Origin: Streptomyces coryli
GTDB taxonomy: Bacteria; Actinomycetota; Actinomycetes; Streptomycetales; Streptomycetaceae
Length of the DNA stretch: 48,125 nucleotides
Direction of reading: 5' to 3'
NCBI RefSeq assembly: GCF_011044975.1
Contig: NZ_JAAKZV010000033.1
Coordinates: 1-48,125 of the forward strand
In this document: positions 1 to 7,760 of the stretch, one piece after another
How positions within the stretch are numbered: the stretch's first letter is position 1
Layout: each line of letters starts with the position of its first letter
Translations under genes and position numbers: made by a program
Notes under the pieces: model-generated
What the model saw: the letters and a program-made list of their open reading frames with translations, nothing else
Told to the model about the DNA's origin: nothing
Databases searched by the model: none

Positions 1-909
1 GGTGAGGAGGGGGCGGGTGGCGGTGGAGAGGGTGAAGATCGTGTCGCCGTCCGAGAGGAGGTGGCCCGGGCGGACGCCGCGGGCCAGGCCGTCGTGGGCT
101 GTGCCGGCGAGCTTCTGGGCCTGGGCGCGGGTGAGGGTGGCGTCCGTCGCGACGACGGCGAGGGTGGTGTTCAGCGGGCCGGTGGGTGGGGCCGCCAGGC
201 GGCGGGCCGTTTCCTCGCGGGCCGCGGACAGGCGAGTCTGGGCGGACGCGTGCACCTCGGGCCGGGGGATCTCCGGAACGCCCCCGAAGAGGCGGCCGTA
301 CAAGGCGCCTGTCTCCGGGTCGAAAACCGAGCCCGCGACGTTCACCGCCGCCAGCGCACCGACCGTGGCCCCCGACGGCAGCAGCGCACTCGCCGTGCCG
401 ATACCGCCCTTGATGCCGCCTGCCACCGCTCCCGTGCCCGCACCCACGTTGCCCTGCGGCACCTCCGCGCCCTCGGGCGTGGCCGCGGCTGCCGCCACCG
501 CCTCCCGGCCCAGCTCCGCGCCGGGCCGTGCCCGCCAGTCGCCGCCCCGGCCCAGATCGAAGAGTGCGGCCGCCGGCACCACCGGCACCAGGTGGGTCGG
601 CAGCGGGCCGGCCCGGAAGCCGCGGCCCTGGTCCTCCAGCCAGTGCACCACCCCGGAGGCGGCGTCCAGGCCGTACGCGCTGCCGCCGCTGAGGACCACG
701 GCCTCGATGCGCTGCACCAGATTCCGCGGATCCAGCGCATCCGTCTCCCGCGTCCCCGGCCCGCCGCCGCGCACGTCCACCGCGGCCACCGCGCCGCCCT
801 CGGGCGCCAGCACCACCGTCGTCCCCGTCAGCCAGCCGTCGCCGGTCCGCTGCGCATGCCCCACCCGGAAGCCCGGGACGTCCGTGATCGCGTCAACTCG
901 GTCAGCCAT
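1..909 (-). CDS. P1 (S58/DmpA-type) family peptidase, 3' end cut by window edge
   Basis: The leftward frame starts at the ATG whose first base is 909 (MADRVDAITDVPGFRVGHAQ) and runs off the left edge without a stop, so about 303 codons are visible and the C-terminus is missing. The N-terminal TDVPGFRVGH block, the VLSGGSAYGLDAA segment and the glycine-rich GNVGAGTGAVAGGIKGG stretch followed by GTAS are typical of the P1 (DmpA-like) aminopeptidase family. These enzymes fold like Ntn hydrolases and cut themselves into two chains. The Thr in GIGTAS is the likely nucleophile and new N-terminus (inference from the family). There is no signal peptide, so the protein is probably cytoplasmic. It diverges from the repeat protein at 933 across only 23 bp. 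The substrate cannot be inferred. Confidence 0.88.
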   Translation of the reverse strand, partial: MADRVDAITDVPGFRVGHAQRTGDGWLTGTTVVLAPEGGAVAAVDVRGGGPGTRETDALDPRNLVQRIEAVVLSGGSAYGLDAASGVVHWLEDQGRGFRAGPLPTHLVPVVPAAALFDLGRGGDWRARPGAELGREAVAAAAATPEGAEVPQGNVGAGTGAVAGGIKGGIGTASALLPSGATVGALAAVNVAGSVFDPETGALYGRLFGGVPEIPRPEVHASAQTRLSAAREETARRLAAPPTGPLNTTLAVVATDATLTRAQAQKLAGTAHDGLARGVRPGHLLSDGDTIFTLSTATRPLLT

Positions 910-932
910 GGCCGCACCGTACCCTTGAGCCC

Positions 933-1406
933 ATGAGCACCACCCCCGCGGCCACCCCGCGACAGCCGGAAGCCAAGGGCGCCGCCCACCCACCGGCCGC
1001 GAAGAAGCCCGCGAGCGATGCCGCGAACGAGCCCGCGGAGAAGCCCGCGAGCAAGGCCGCGAAGAAGCCCGCGAACGAGGCCGCGGAGAAGCCCGCGAGC
1101 AAGGCCGCGAACGAGTCCGCGAACGAGACCTCGAAGAAGCCCGCGAACGAGCCCGCGAGCAAGCCCGCGAGCAAGCCCGCGAAGAAGCCCGAGGCCAAGC
1201 CCAAGCGCCCCGCCCCCGAGACCGCGAAACCCGCCGCCGTCAAGCCCGCCAAACCGCGCGGCGCCGCCGCGCTCGTCTTCGACGACCCGCTGGCGCAGCA
1301 GAGCTCCGACGACACCGACCACGGGTGGGGCGAGCGCCCCCCGCGGAGCGGCTCCGCGGCCGACCTGGCGCGCTTTCTCGACGAGAAGCCGCCGCATCAC
1401 ATCTGA
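933..1406 (+). CDS. Lys/Ala/Pro-repeat protein of unknown function
   Basis: This 157-residue protein has three parts: a short N-terminus, a low-complexity stretch at about residues 25-90 built from four-residue units such as EKPAS, KKPAN and SKAA, and a non-repetitive acidic tail (FDDPLAQQ, DDTDHGWGE, LARFLDEKPPHHI). The middle resembles histone H1-like or HupS-like basic tails. The tail looks like a conserved streptomycete motif, and I would anchor homology searches there. There are no membrane segments or signal peptide. The ATG at 933 lies close to the divergent peptidase start, so the two share a very short promoter region. The function is unknown. DNA binding through the basic repeats is possible but unproven. 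Confidence 0.75.
   Translation: MSTTPAATPRQPEAKGAAHPPAAKKPASDAANEPAEKPASKAAKKPANEAAEKPASKAANESANETSKKPANEPASKPASKPAKKPEAKPKRPAPETAKPAAVKPAKPRGAAALVFDDPLAQQSSDDTDHGWGERPPRSGSAADLARFLDEKPPHHI
1005..1198 (+). repeat. Degenerate 12-bp in-frame tandem repeat
   Basis: Within the Lys/Ala/Pro protein the DNA repeats a 12-bp pattern like gcgaagaagccc or gcgaacgagccc, with many small variations. It encodes alternating K/E-K-P-A and N/S-E/K-A/P blocks. Such arrays change length easily by slippage, so copy number probably differs between strains. Confidence 0.7.
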
Positions 1407-1407
1407 C

Positions 1408-1446
1408 GCGACGGCTTCCCGGCGGTACGGCTGAACCGGCCGTCGC
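1408..1446. terminator. Possible bidirectional hairpin between convergent genes
   Basis: GCGACGGC (1408-1415) and GCCGTCGC (1439-1446) form a perfect 8-bp inverted repeat around a GC-rich loop. It sits exactly between the stop of the repeat protein and the stop of mscL. There is no T-tract, as is usual for streptomycete terminators. Support is positional only. Confidence 0.4.
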
Positions 1447-1994
1447 TACGGCTTGTCGAGCGGCCCACGTGTGCCGCCCGGGTCCGCAGGACCCGCCGCG
1501 TCGGTCGGACCCGACGGCCCCACCGGCCCCGGCGTGCTCGCCGCGCCCACCGGGCCGCCCCGCTGCGCCACCAGCGCATCGCGGATCTCCGTCAGCAGCT
1601 CCACCTCGGTGGCCTCGTCCGCCACCGGCTCGCCCTGCGCCGCCTGCCGCGCCTTGTACTTGTTCATGGGCAGGATCATCAGGAAGTACACGACCGCGGC
1701 CGTGATCAGGAAGCTCAGCGCCGCGCTCAGCACGTGGCCGTACGCGAGCGCCACGCCCTTGGTGACCACTCCGGCGTCGCTGACCGTGCACTTGTCGCTG
1801 AAGCAGGCCCGGTACTGCTCGAGGTTCTGCGAGCCGAAGAGGCCGACGATCGGGTTGATGATCCCTTCGACCACGGAATTGACGATCTTCGTGAACGCCG
1901 CCCCGATCACCACCGCGACCGCGAGGTCTATCACGTTGCCGCGCATCAGGAACTGCTTGAAGCCGCCCAGGATGCCCTCGTTCTCCGCGCTCAC
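1446..1994 (-). CDS. mscL: Large-conductance mechanosensitive channel MscL
   Basis: MscL is a pentameric inner-membrane channel that opens under membrane tension and releases solutes on hypo-osmotic shock. The N-terminal amphipathic helix and TM1 are clear (GFKQFLMRGNVIDLAVAVVI, then GAAFTKIVNSVVEGIINPIV), and TM2 is at about residues 90-115 (LSFLITAAVVYFLMILPMNK). The periplasmic loop contains two Cys (ACFSDKC), which is unusual and could allow a disulphide. At 182 residues it is longer than typical 130-150-residue MscL. The extra length is a Gly/Pro-rich tail after the cytoplasmic helix EVELLTEIRDALVAQR. The start is GTG at 1994 with AGGGG six bases upstream. Confidence 0.96.
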   Translation of the reverse strand: MSAENEGILGGFKQFLMRGNVIDLAVAVVIGAAFTKIVNSVVEGIINPIVGLFGSQNLEQYRACFSDKCTVSDAGVVTKGVALAYGHVLSAALSFLITAAVVYFLMILPMNKYKARQAAQGEPVADEATEVELLTEIRDALVAQRGGPVGAASTPGPVGPSGPTDAAGPADPGGTRGPLDKP

Positions 1995-2160
1995 GTACTG
2001 CCCCTATCTGCACTTCACTCCAGCGGATCAGCACCATAGGCCGCCGCACCGGTGCACTGTCCACCGACGTCACACGAACCGGTGACGGATGCGGTGTTGA
2101 CCTAAATCCCGTCATAGCATCACGTTTCCGATCTTTCACAGCAGAACAGAGGAGGCGTGA

Positions 2161-2550
2161 ATGCGGATTTTCCGCACAGCACTGGCCGTTGCCGCGACGC
2201 TGGTCATGGCGGGTGCCACCCCGGCCATGGCGGACTCGCAGGGGCGCTACAGCATCGCCCACGGCAACAAGGTCAAGGCGTCAGGGCCGTACTTCGTCAA
2301 CGAGCGCGCGGGGGACACCCGGGTGTGGTTCAAGGGGAACCTGACGAACAACGCCAAGCACGGCTGCGCGGTGCTCCGCGCGGGGTCCTCGGACTCGAAG
2401 ATCAACCTGAAGAAGCACTGCGGCCGCGGGTCGGTGCCGCTCGCCAAGTACGTGACGATGGGGGTCTTCTCCGACTCGGCGCAGGTCCAGGTCTGTCACC
2501 AGCTGGACGACAGCCTGGAGTGCGGCAGGGCGCAGACCATCAAGTACTGA
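2161..2550 (+). CDS. Small secreted protein with four cysteines, unknown function
   Basis: This 129-residue protein begins with a clear Sec signal peptide (MRIFRTALAVAATLVMAGAT, predicted cleavage after AMA at about residue 25). The mature part has about 104 residues and four Cys (in HGCAV, KKHCG, QVCHQ and LECGR), suggesting two disulphides. It is rich in Lys, Asn and small residues. The ATG at 2161 has a strong ribosome-binding site (GAGGAGG six bases upstream), which rules out the out-of-frame GTG at 2157. I recognise no domain. Size and cysteine pattern resemble the many small secreted proteins of streptomycetes. It diverges from mscL across 166 bp. Confidence 0.82.
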   Translation: MRIFRTALAVAATLVMAGATPAMADSQGRYSIAHGNKVKASGPYFVNERAGDTRVWFKGNLTNNAKHGCAVLRAGSSDSKINLKKHCGRGSVPLAKYVTMGVFSDSAQVQVCHQLDDSLECGRAQTIKY

Positions 2551-2580
2551 TCACCATCACGTACTGATCCCCTGACGAGC

Positions 2581-2612
2581 GGCGGTGTCGCGGTCAGCAC
2601 AGCGACACCGCC
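2581..2612. terminator. Strong hairpin between convergent genes
   Basis: GGCGGTGTCGC (2581-2591) pairs perfectly over 11 bp with GCGACACCGCC (2602-2612) around a 10-base loop. It follows the secreted-protein stop at 2550 by 31 bases and overlaps the last codons and stop of the opposing SAF-domain gene. It probably terminates rightward transcription and protects the 3' end of the leftward mRNA. Confidence 0.65.
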
Positions 2613-3259
2613 AGCCGTCCCGAGGCCGCCGCGCCGGCCAGCGCCGCGGCGGTCGGGCGCGGCACGGAGAGGACCACCAGAGCGCCCGCCTCGGCGGTCA
2701 GATCGGGTCCGGTGCCGGACGCCGCCCCGTCTCCTCGCGGGACTTGGGCGACCCGGGCCGCCCGCGCCACCACCTTCGCCGCCCTGTCCCCCGCGGCGCC
2801 GCCGCCCGCCGCCACCACATCCACCCGGTCTCCCGGGCGCAGCAGCCGCACCGACGCCGCGTCCGCGATCCGTACCGGGGCCGCGACCAACGCATGCCCG
2901 GCCCGGGCCCCGGGCTTCGGATGCGGCGCCGCCGTCGCCTGCCCCGCGGGCTCCGCCGCCGTCAGCCGGGCGTCACCGCCCCGCGGCGCGGCCGCCGCCA
3001 GCGCCGCCGCCGAAATCGCCAGCCCGGCCGCCACGACACGCCGCCGTCGCCGCACAGCCCGCCGCAGCCGATGCCGCCCGCCCCCGGCCCGTAACGGCGC
3101 GAAGTCGGGCACCACACAGCCGGGAGGGACAGGGGAGTGTCTGCCTGTAGGGCCGGGGAGCACGACCTCGGCCGAGGGGAGAGACGGACCCTCGGCCGAG
3201 GGGTGCGGGGAGCGAGGGGAGTGAGAGGGAACGGAACTACCCGGCGCCATACGGGACAT
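2594..3259 (-). CDS. SAF-domain protein (CpaB/RcpC-like), membrane-anchored
   Basis: The protein has a Pro/Ser-rich cytoplasmic N-terminus, a basic stretch (RLRRAVRRRRR), one membrane anchor (VVAAGLAISAAALAAAA) and an extracytoplasmic region. That region contains an SAF fold signature (APVRIADAASVRLLRPGDRVDVVAA), as in the Flp-pilus protein CpaB/RcpC. No other pilus genes are nearby, so a pilus role is not supported here; SAF domains also occur as sugar- or peptidoglycan-binding modules. I prefer the ATG at 3259 because AGGTGG lies eight bases upstream. The frame is open to a GTG at 3304, which would add 15 residues. The stop is embedded in the 2581-2612 hairpin. Confidence 0.75.
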   Translation of the reverse strand: MSRMAPGSSVPSHSPRSPHPSAEGPSLPSAEVVLPGPTGRHSPVPPGCVVPDFAPLRAGGGRHRLRRAVRRRRRVVAAGLAISAAALAAAAPRGGDARLTAAEPAGQATAAPHPKPGARAGHALVAAPVRIADAASVRLLRPGDRVDVVAAGGGAAGDRAAKVVARAARVAQVPRGDGAASGTGPDLTAEAGALVVLSVPRPTAAALAGAAASGRLAVSLC

Positions 3260-3387
3260 GACCATCGCCACCTGATGCGAGTCGCTTGCGGTTCGTAACG
3301 CCACTCACGATCCCGCTCGCCGAAGGCCCTCGCACCACCCTGTGGACTACTCCCCAGTTGTGGAAAAGTCGCGCGCCGGCCCCACCC

Positions 3388-4233
3388 TCACGGCAGCTCG
3401 ATCCCCGTATCCCACCCCTGCAACGCCCCCGCACACAGGCAGTCCCGCTCCCCGGCCGCAGGCAGCCCGGACACCACGTCGAAGAGCACCTCCCGCATCC
3501 GGTCCACATTCGCCGCGAAGACCTCCAGCACCTCCTGGTGCGAGACCCCCTCGCCCGTCTCCGCTCCCGCGTCCAGGTCCGTGACCAGCGTCAACGACGT
3601 GTAGCAAAGCTCCAGTTCACGCGCCAGCACCGCCTCCGGATGCCCGGTCATGCCGACCACCGACCAGCCCTGCGCCGCATGCCACTTCGACTCGGCCCGG
3701 GTCGAGAAGCGCGGGCCCTCGATGACGACCAGCGTGCCGCCGTCCACCGCCTCCCAGTCCCGCCCGCGCGCCGCCGCCAGCGCGGCCGAGCGGCCCACCG
3801 GGCAGTACGGGTCGGCGAAGGTGGTGTGGACGACGTTCGGGGTGCGGCCGTCCGGGAGTTGCTCGCCGTCGTAGTACGTCTGCGTGCGTGCCTTGGTGCG
3901 GTCCACCAGCTGGTCAGGTACGAGCAGCGTGCCGGGTCCGTACTCGGGACGCAGCCCGCCCACCGCGCACGGGCCCAGCACCTGCCGTACGCCCACCGAG
4001 CGCAGCGCCCACAGATTGGCGCGGTAATTGATGCGGTGCGGCGGCAGATGGTGCTTGCGGCCGTGGCGGGGGAGGAAGGCGACGCGGCGCCCGGCCACCT
4101 CGCCGACGAACAACGAGTCACTCGGCGGGCCGTACGGCGTCTCGACCGCGACCTCGGTGACGTCGTCCAGGAAGGAGTAGAAGCCGGAACCGCCGATGAC
4201 ACCGATCTCTGCGAGCGCAGCTGCCTCAGTCAT
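3388..4233 (-). CDS. mtnP: S-methyl-5'-thioadenosine phosphorylase
   Basis: The enzyme cleaves methylthioadenosine (from polyamine or ACC-type metabolism) with phosphate to adenine and methylthioribose-1-phosphate, feeding methionine and adenine salvage in the cytoplasm. Family marks are all present: IGVIGGSGFYSFLDD at the N-terminus (phosphate loop), FLPRHGRKHHLPPHRINYRA, GPRFSTRAESKWHAAQG and the VGMTGHPEAVLARELELCY block with the substrate-binding Met. The length of 281 residues is typical. ATG at 4233 follows a G-rich stretch that could serve as ribosome-binding site. Its neighbour upstream is fmdB in the same orientation with a 68-bp gap, so co-transcription is possible. Confidence 0.95.
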   Translation of the reverse strand: MTEAAALAEIGVIGGSGFYSFLDDVTEVAVETPYGPPSDSLFVGEVAGRRVAFLPRHGRKHHLPPHRINYRANLWALRSVGVRQVLGPCAVGGLRPEYGPGTLLVPDQLVDRTKARTQTYYDGEQLPDGRTPNVVHTTFADPYCPVGRSAALAAARGRDWEAVDGGTLVVIEGPRFSTRAESKWHAAQGWSVVGMTGHPEAVLARELELCYTSLTLVTDLDAGAETGEGVSHQEVLEVFAANVDRMREVLFDVVSGLPAAGERDCLCAGALQGWDTGIELP

Positions 4234-4301
4234 GCCCCCACAGTAATGACTGACCGCCGCGGCCTCACGGAGAGGCGGCGGCGGTCAGGGAAGCGTAAGG
4301 A

Positions 4302-4670
4302 TCAGGCGGCCGAGCTGCTGCTCGACGAGGACCCGGAGCCGGAGCTCGAGCCCGAAGAGGAGGAAGACGAAGAGGACGAAGACGAGGACGACGACGAGCC
4401 GTTCTTGTCCGACGACTTCGACTCACTCGACTTCGAATCCGACGACTTCGACTCACCGGACTTCGCCGTCGCCGGGCTGGAGCTCGACGAACCGCCCCGG
4501 CTGTCCGTCCGGTAGAACCCGGAGCCCTTGAAGACGACACCGACCGCCGAGAACACCTTCCGCAGACGGCCACCGCAGTTCGGGCACTCCGTCAGCGCGT
4601 CGTCGGTGAACTTCTGCACCGCCTCGAGGCCCTCGCCGCATTCGGTGCACTGGTACTGGTAGGTCGGCAC
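4302..4670 (-). CDS. FmdB-family zinc-ribbon protein with Ser-rich tail
   Basis: The first 60 residues form a single zinc ribbon: MPTYQYQCTECGEGLEAVQK, then ECPNCGGRLRKVFS, giving a Cys-X2-Cys ... Cys-X2-Cys site, followed by VFKGSGFYRTDSRG. This is the FmdB (putative regulatory protein) family, named from a formamidase gene cluster; its molecular role is poorly known. The last 60 residues are almost pure Ser, Lys, Asp and Gly and are likely disordered. The start is GTG at 4670 with AGGAGG nine bases upstream. A CIRCE-like inverted repeat lies directly upstream of that ribosome-binding site, suggesting HrcA heat-shock control. Confidence 0.9.
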   Translation of the reverse strand: MPTYQYQCTECGEGLEAVQKFTDDALTECPNCGGRLRKVFSAVGVVFKGSGFYRTDSRGGSSSSSPATAKSGESKSSDSKSSESKSSDKNGSSSSSSSSSSSSSSSGSSSGSGSSSSSSSAA

Positions 4671-4683
4671 TTTTCGTATCCTC

Positions 4684-4710
4684 CTGGCACTCTCACCTAT
4701 GGAGTGCTAA
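4684..4710 (-). promoter_or_regulatory. CIRCE-like element (HrcA operator) in fmdB leader
   Basis: On the coding strand of fmdB the sequence reads TTAGCACTC, nine bases (CATAGGTGA), then GAGTGCCAG. The CIRCE consensus is TTAGCACTC-N9-GAGTGCTAA: the left half matches 9/9, the right half 7/9, and the spacer is exactly nine. It lies 14-40 bases before the GTG start and abuts the AGGAGG ribosome-binding site, the usual CIRCE position in groE leaders. HrcA itself is not in the window. Confidence 0.75.
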
Positions 4711-4741
4711 CGACGCTCTATCTTGCAGCATTCCAGCCGTG

Positions 4742-6064
4742 TCAGTCCACCGCGACGGGGCTCTCGTGACGCGCCCCACGCGCGGCGATACGCCCTGTCA
4801 CCGGAGGAGCAGGCGGCGCAGGCGGCTCCAAACGCCGCCGCAGCACCACCAGCACCACGCACGCCAGCGCCGTACCGCCGAGCGGCACCAGGAAGCCGGC
4901 CCGCGCCCCGCCCGCGTCCGCCAGCTGCCCGGCCGCCGACGACGCCAGCGCCTGGCCGAGCGCGACCGCGCCGGTCAGCCACGTGTAGGCCTCGGTCCGC
5001 GCACCCGCCGGGACCAGCGAGTCCACCAGCGTGAACCCGGTGATCATCGCGGGCGCGATGCAGATGCCGACCAGCAGCCCGAGCCCGCCCTGCAGCCAGG
5101 CGTGCGGCGACGAGGCGCCGATCCAGAGCGGCACCGTGGCCGCCACCAGCACCGGATACGCCACCAGCAGCCGCCGGTCCGCGGGCCGCCGCCAGTGCAT
5201 CAGGCCGACGACCAGACCGGCGAGCATGTTGCCCGCCGCGAAGACGCCGTAGAGGACGCCGTTCAGCCCGGGATTGCCGATCTCCTCGCTGAAGGCGGTC
5301 AGCGATACCTGCATGCCGCCGAAGACCATGCCGATGCCCAGGAAGGCGACCGCCAGCGCCCGCACCCCGGTGATCCGCAGCGCCGATCCGCCAGAGCCGC
5401 CTGCGGCCCCCGAAGCGCCCGCGATACGCACCGACACCTGCGGCTGCGTACGCCGCTGGGCCGCGAAGAGCAGCCCGCCGGTCACGGTCAGCACCGCCTC
5501 GGCGACCAGCCCGGCCGCCGGGTGCACCCCGGTGCACAGCGCCGCGGCCAGCACCGGCCCGACCACGAAGGTGAACTCGTCCGTCACCGACTCGAAAGCC
5601 GCCGCCGTGTGCTGCAGCGGCGACCGCGGGTCGAGCCGCGCCGCCCACCGGGCGCGCACCATCGGCCCGATCTGCGGCACCGACGCACCGGCGAGCACGG
5701 CGGCGAGCAGCAGCGCCCACAGGGGCGCGCCGGACAGCGCCAGCACGATCAGCAGCGATACGGCCGCCGCGTGCACCAGCACCGCGGGCACCAGCACGGC
5801 GCGCTGCCCGTACCGGTCGGCGAGCTTGCCGCACAGCGGGGCGATCAGCGCGACCGCCAGGCCGGCCGCGGCCGCGACGATGCCGGCCGTGCCGTACGAG
5901 CCGGAGGTGTGCTCGACGAGCAGCACGATGCCGATCGTCAGCATCGCGAAGGGCTGCCGGGCCAGGAAGCCCGGGATCAGAAATGTCCAGGCCCTGGGCG
6001 TGCGCAGCAGCTGTGCGTAGCCGGGCCTGCGAGTGGTTTCCGAAGAGAGAGCCGTGGGCGCCAC
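4742..6064 (-). CDS. MFS transporter (12-TM exporter type)
   Basis: This is an integral membrane protein of about 440 residues with roughly twelve hydrophobic segments. The first is at LIPGFLARQPFAMLTIGIVL, followed by the MFS motif-A-like loop GKLADRYGQRAVL. The repeat of small hydrophobic helices and the DNA-helix-like loop place it in the major facilitator superfamily; the substrate cannot be told. I chose the GTG at 6064 because AAGGA lies seven bases upstream. The frame is open to an ATG at 6121. The promoter region holds a 13-bp-period direct repeat (6214-6237), a likely regulator site. No dedicated regulator gene lies beside it. Confidence 0.86.
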   Translation of the reverse strand: MAPTALSSETTRRPGYAQLLRTPRAWTFLIPGFLARQPFAMLTIGIVLLVEHTSGSYGTAGIVAAAAGLAVALIAPLCGKLADRYGQRAVLVPAVLVHAAAVSLLIVLALSGAPLWALLLAAVLAGASVPQIGPMVRARWAARLDPRSPLQHTAAAFESVTDEFTFVVGPVLAAALCTGVHPAAGLVAEAVLTVTGGLLFAAQRRTQPQVSVRIAGASGAAGGSGGSALRITGVRALAVAFLGIGMVFGGMQVSLTAFSEEIGNPGLNGVLYGVFAAGNMLAGLVVGLMHWRRPADRRLLVAYPVLVAATVPLWIGASSPHAWLQGGLGLLVGICIAPAMITGFTLVDSLVPAGARTEAYTWLTGAVALGQALASSAAGQLADAGGARAGFLVPLGGTALACVVLVVLRRRLEPPAPPAPPVTGRIAARGARHESPVAVD

Positions 6065-6213
6065 GGCCTCGTCCTTTCTGCCGCCCGAGGACGCGGGCCC
6101 GCTCCATGGGATCGGAGCCAAAGGGGGCGCGCCGAGAGCTGTCCACCACGGGGCGGGGCCGGGACGGCCCAGATCTGGCCCCGCGAGCTCTGCGTCAGGC
6201 AGGTTTCGGGTAC

Positions 6214-6237
6214 TGCTTTACTTCATTGCTTTACTTC
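6214..6237. promoter_or_regulatory. Direct repeat TGCTTTACTTC x2 upstream of MFS gene
   Basis: TGCTTTACTTC occurs at 6214-6224 and again at 6227-6237 (13-bp period). It is an AT-rich island in very GC-rich DNA. It lies about 150-175 bp before the MFS start and 24-47 bp beyond the 3' end of the antiporter gene. It may be an operator or part of the MFS promoter. Confidence 0.45.
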
Positions 6238-6260
6238 TCAAGCATAGCGGCGACGTGCGC

Positions 6261-7760
6261 TCACGTACCACCGGTCCCGGCAGTGCCCAGCCAGCCGGCC
6301 AGCTTGCCGCCCTTGCCGACCGCCCGCAGCCGCTTCTCCGCCTGGTCACGGACCTCGTCGGTGGCGACCACGAGAAGTTCGTCACCACGGCGCAGCACCG
6401 TGGTCGGGCCCGGCACGAAGCTGGACCCGTTCCGTACGATCAGGGTCACCGCCGCGCCCTTGGGCAGCCGCAGCTCGGCGATCTCCACGCCGTGCATCCG
6501 CGACCGCTCCGGTACGGACAGCGAGAGCAGGTGGCCGCGCAGCCGCTCCAGCGGGGCGGACTCGATGCCCAGGTCGTACGCGGCGTCGGAGTCGCCGAGC
6601 CGCAGCGCCCGGGCCAGCCAGGGGAGGGTCGGGCCCTGCACCAGGGTGTAGACGATCACCAGCACGAAGACGATGTTGAAGATCCGGGTGGAGTCCGGGA
6701 CGCCGTTCACCATCGGGATGGTGGCCAGGATGATCGGTACCGCGCCGCGCAGGCCGGCCCAGGACATCAGGGCCTGCTCGCGCCAGGGGATGCGGAAGGG
6801 CAGCAGGCTCAGGAACACCTCGGCGGGGCGCGCGATCATCGTCAGCACCAGCCCGATGATCAGCGCCGGGACGATGTCGTCGAGCAGGTTGTGCGGCGTG
6901 ACCAGCAGCCCGAGCAGCACGAACATGCCGATCTGGGCGATCCAGCCGAGGCCGTCGGCGAAGCCGCGGGTGGCGGCGAAGTGCGGCAGCTTGGAATTGC
7001 CGAGGATCATCGCGGCCAGATAGACGGCCAGGAAGCCGCTGCCGTGGAGCAGGGCGCCGGCCGCGTACGCCGCGATGGCGATGGCCATGACGGCGATCGG
7101 GTAGAGGCCGGAGGCGGGCAGCGCGACGTGCTTCAGCCCCTGGGCGCCGAGCCAGCCGATGAGCAGGCCGACGGCGGCACCGATGGCCAGCTCCAGCGCG
7201 ATGGTGCCGAGGATCTCGTACCAGGGCTGCATCTCGCCGATCGCGGAGAACGCGACGACGAGGAGCACCACGGGCGCGTCATTGAAGCCGGACTCCGCTT
7301 CGAGGGTGCCGGTGATGCGTCTGGGGAGCGGCACCCGGCGGAGTACGGAGAACACCGCGGCGGCGTCGGTGGACGACACGACGGCCGCGATGATGAGGGA
7401 CTGCTGCCAGGGGAGGCCCACCAGATAGTGCGCCCCTGCCGCCACCACTCCGACGCTGATCGCCACACCGACCAGCGACAGCGTGATCGCGGAGCCCAGC
7501 ACCGGTTTGATGTCCGCCCACTTGGTGCCGAGGCCGCCCTCCGCCAGGATGATCGCCAGCGCCGCGTAGCCGAAGACCTGGGTGAGCTCCGCGTCGCTGA
7601 ACGGGAAGCCGAAGCCGTCCTCGCCGACCGCGACCCCGATGCCCATATAGAGCAGCAGGCTGGGCAGCCCTGTCCGGGACGCGAGCCGGACCGCCGTGAC
7701 CGCGACGAGCAGGATCAGCGCCGAGATCAGCAGCAGCCGGTTGAGGTCTTCGACGGACAG
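6261..7760 (-). CDS. CPA1-type K+(Na+)/H+ antiporter with TrkA_C domain
   Basis: A 12- to 13-TM cation:proton antiporter of the NhaP2/CvrA type. Motifs include SRTGLPSLLLYMGIGVAVGE in the early helices, SSTDAAAVFSVLRR and ESGFNDAPVVLLVV (the ND pair of electroneutral CPA1 exchangers), and SWAGLRGAVPIILATIPMV. The last 80 residues form a TrkA_C ligand-binding domain (LPKGAAVTLIVRNGSSFVPG, RRGDELLVVATDE), which gates such antiporters with nucleotides in relatives. The conserved N-terminus extends beyond the first ATG (7646) to SVEDLNRLLLISALILLVAV. The only start before it is a CTG at 7760 with GGAAAGG eight bases upstream, so I infer a CTG start. The predicted length is 499 residues. Confidence 0.9.
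   Translation of the reverse strand: MSVEDLNRLLLISALILLVAVTAVRLASRTGLPSLLLYMGIGVAVGEDGFGFPFSDAELTQVFGYAALAIILAEGGLGTKWADIKPVLGSAITLSLVGVAISVGVVAAGAHYLVGLPWQQSLIIAAVVSSTDAAAVFSVLRRVPLPRRITGTLEAESGFNDAPVVLLVVAFSAIGEMQPWYEILGTIALELAIGAAVGLLIGWLGAQGLKHVALPASGLYPIAVMAIAIAAYAAGALLHGSGFLAVYLAAMILGNSKLPHFAATRGFADGLGWIAQIGMFVLLGLLVTPHNLLDDIVPALIIGLVLTMIARPAEVFLSLLPFRIPWREQALMSWAGLRGAVPIILATIPMVNGVPDSTRIFNIVFVLVIVYTLVQGPTLPWLARALRLGDSDAAYDLGIESAPLERLRGHLLSLSVPERSRMHGVEIAELRLPKGAAVTLIVRNGSSFVPGPTTVLRRGDELLVVATDEVRDQAEKRLRAVGKGGKLAGWLGTAGTGGT

Noticed and set aside
3286-4515. 409-codon frame with an acidic EEEEDEEDEDED stretch opposite mtnP and fmdB
   Set aside because: The acidic run is the complement of the Ser codons in the FmdB tail, and the rest mirrors mtnP. 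Not a gene.
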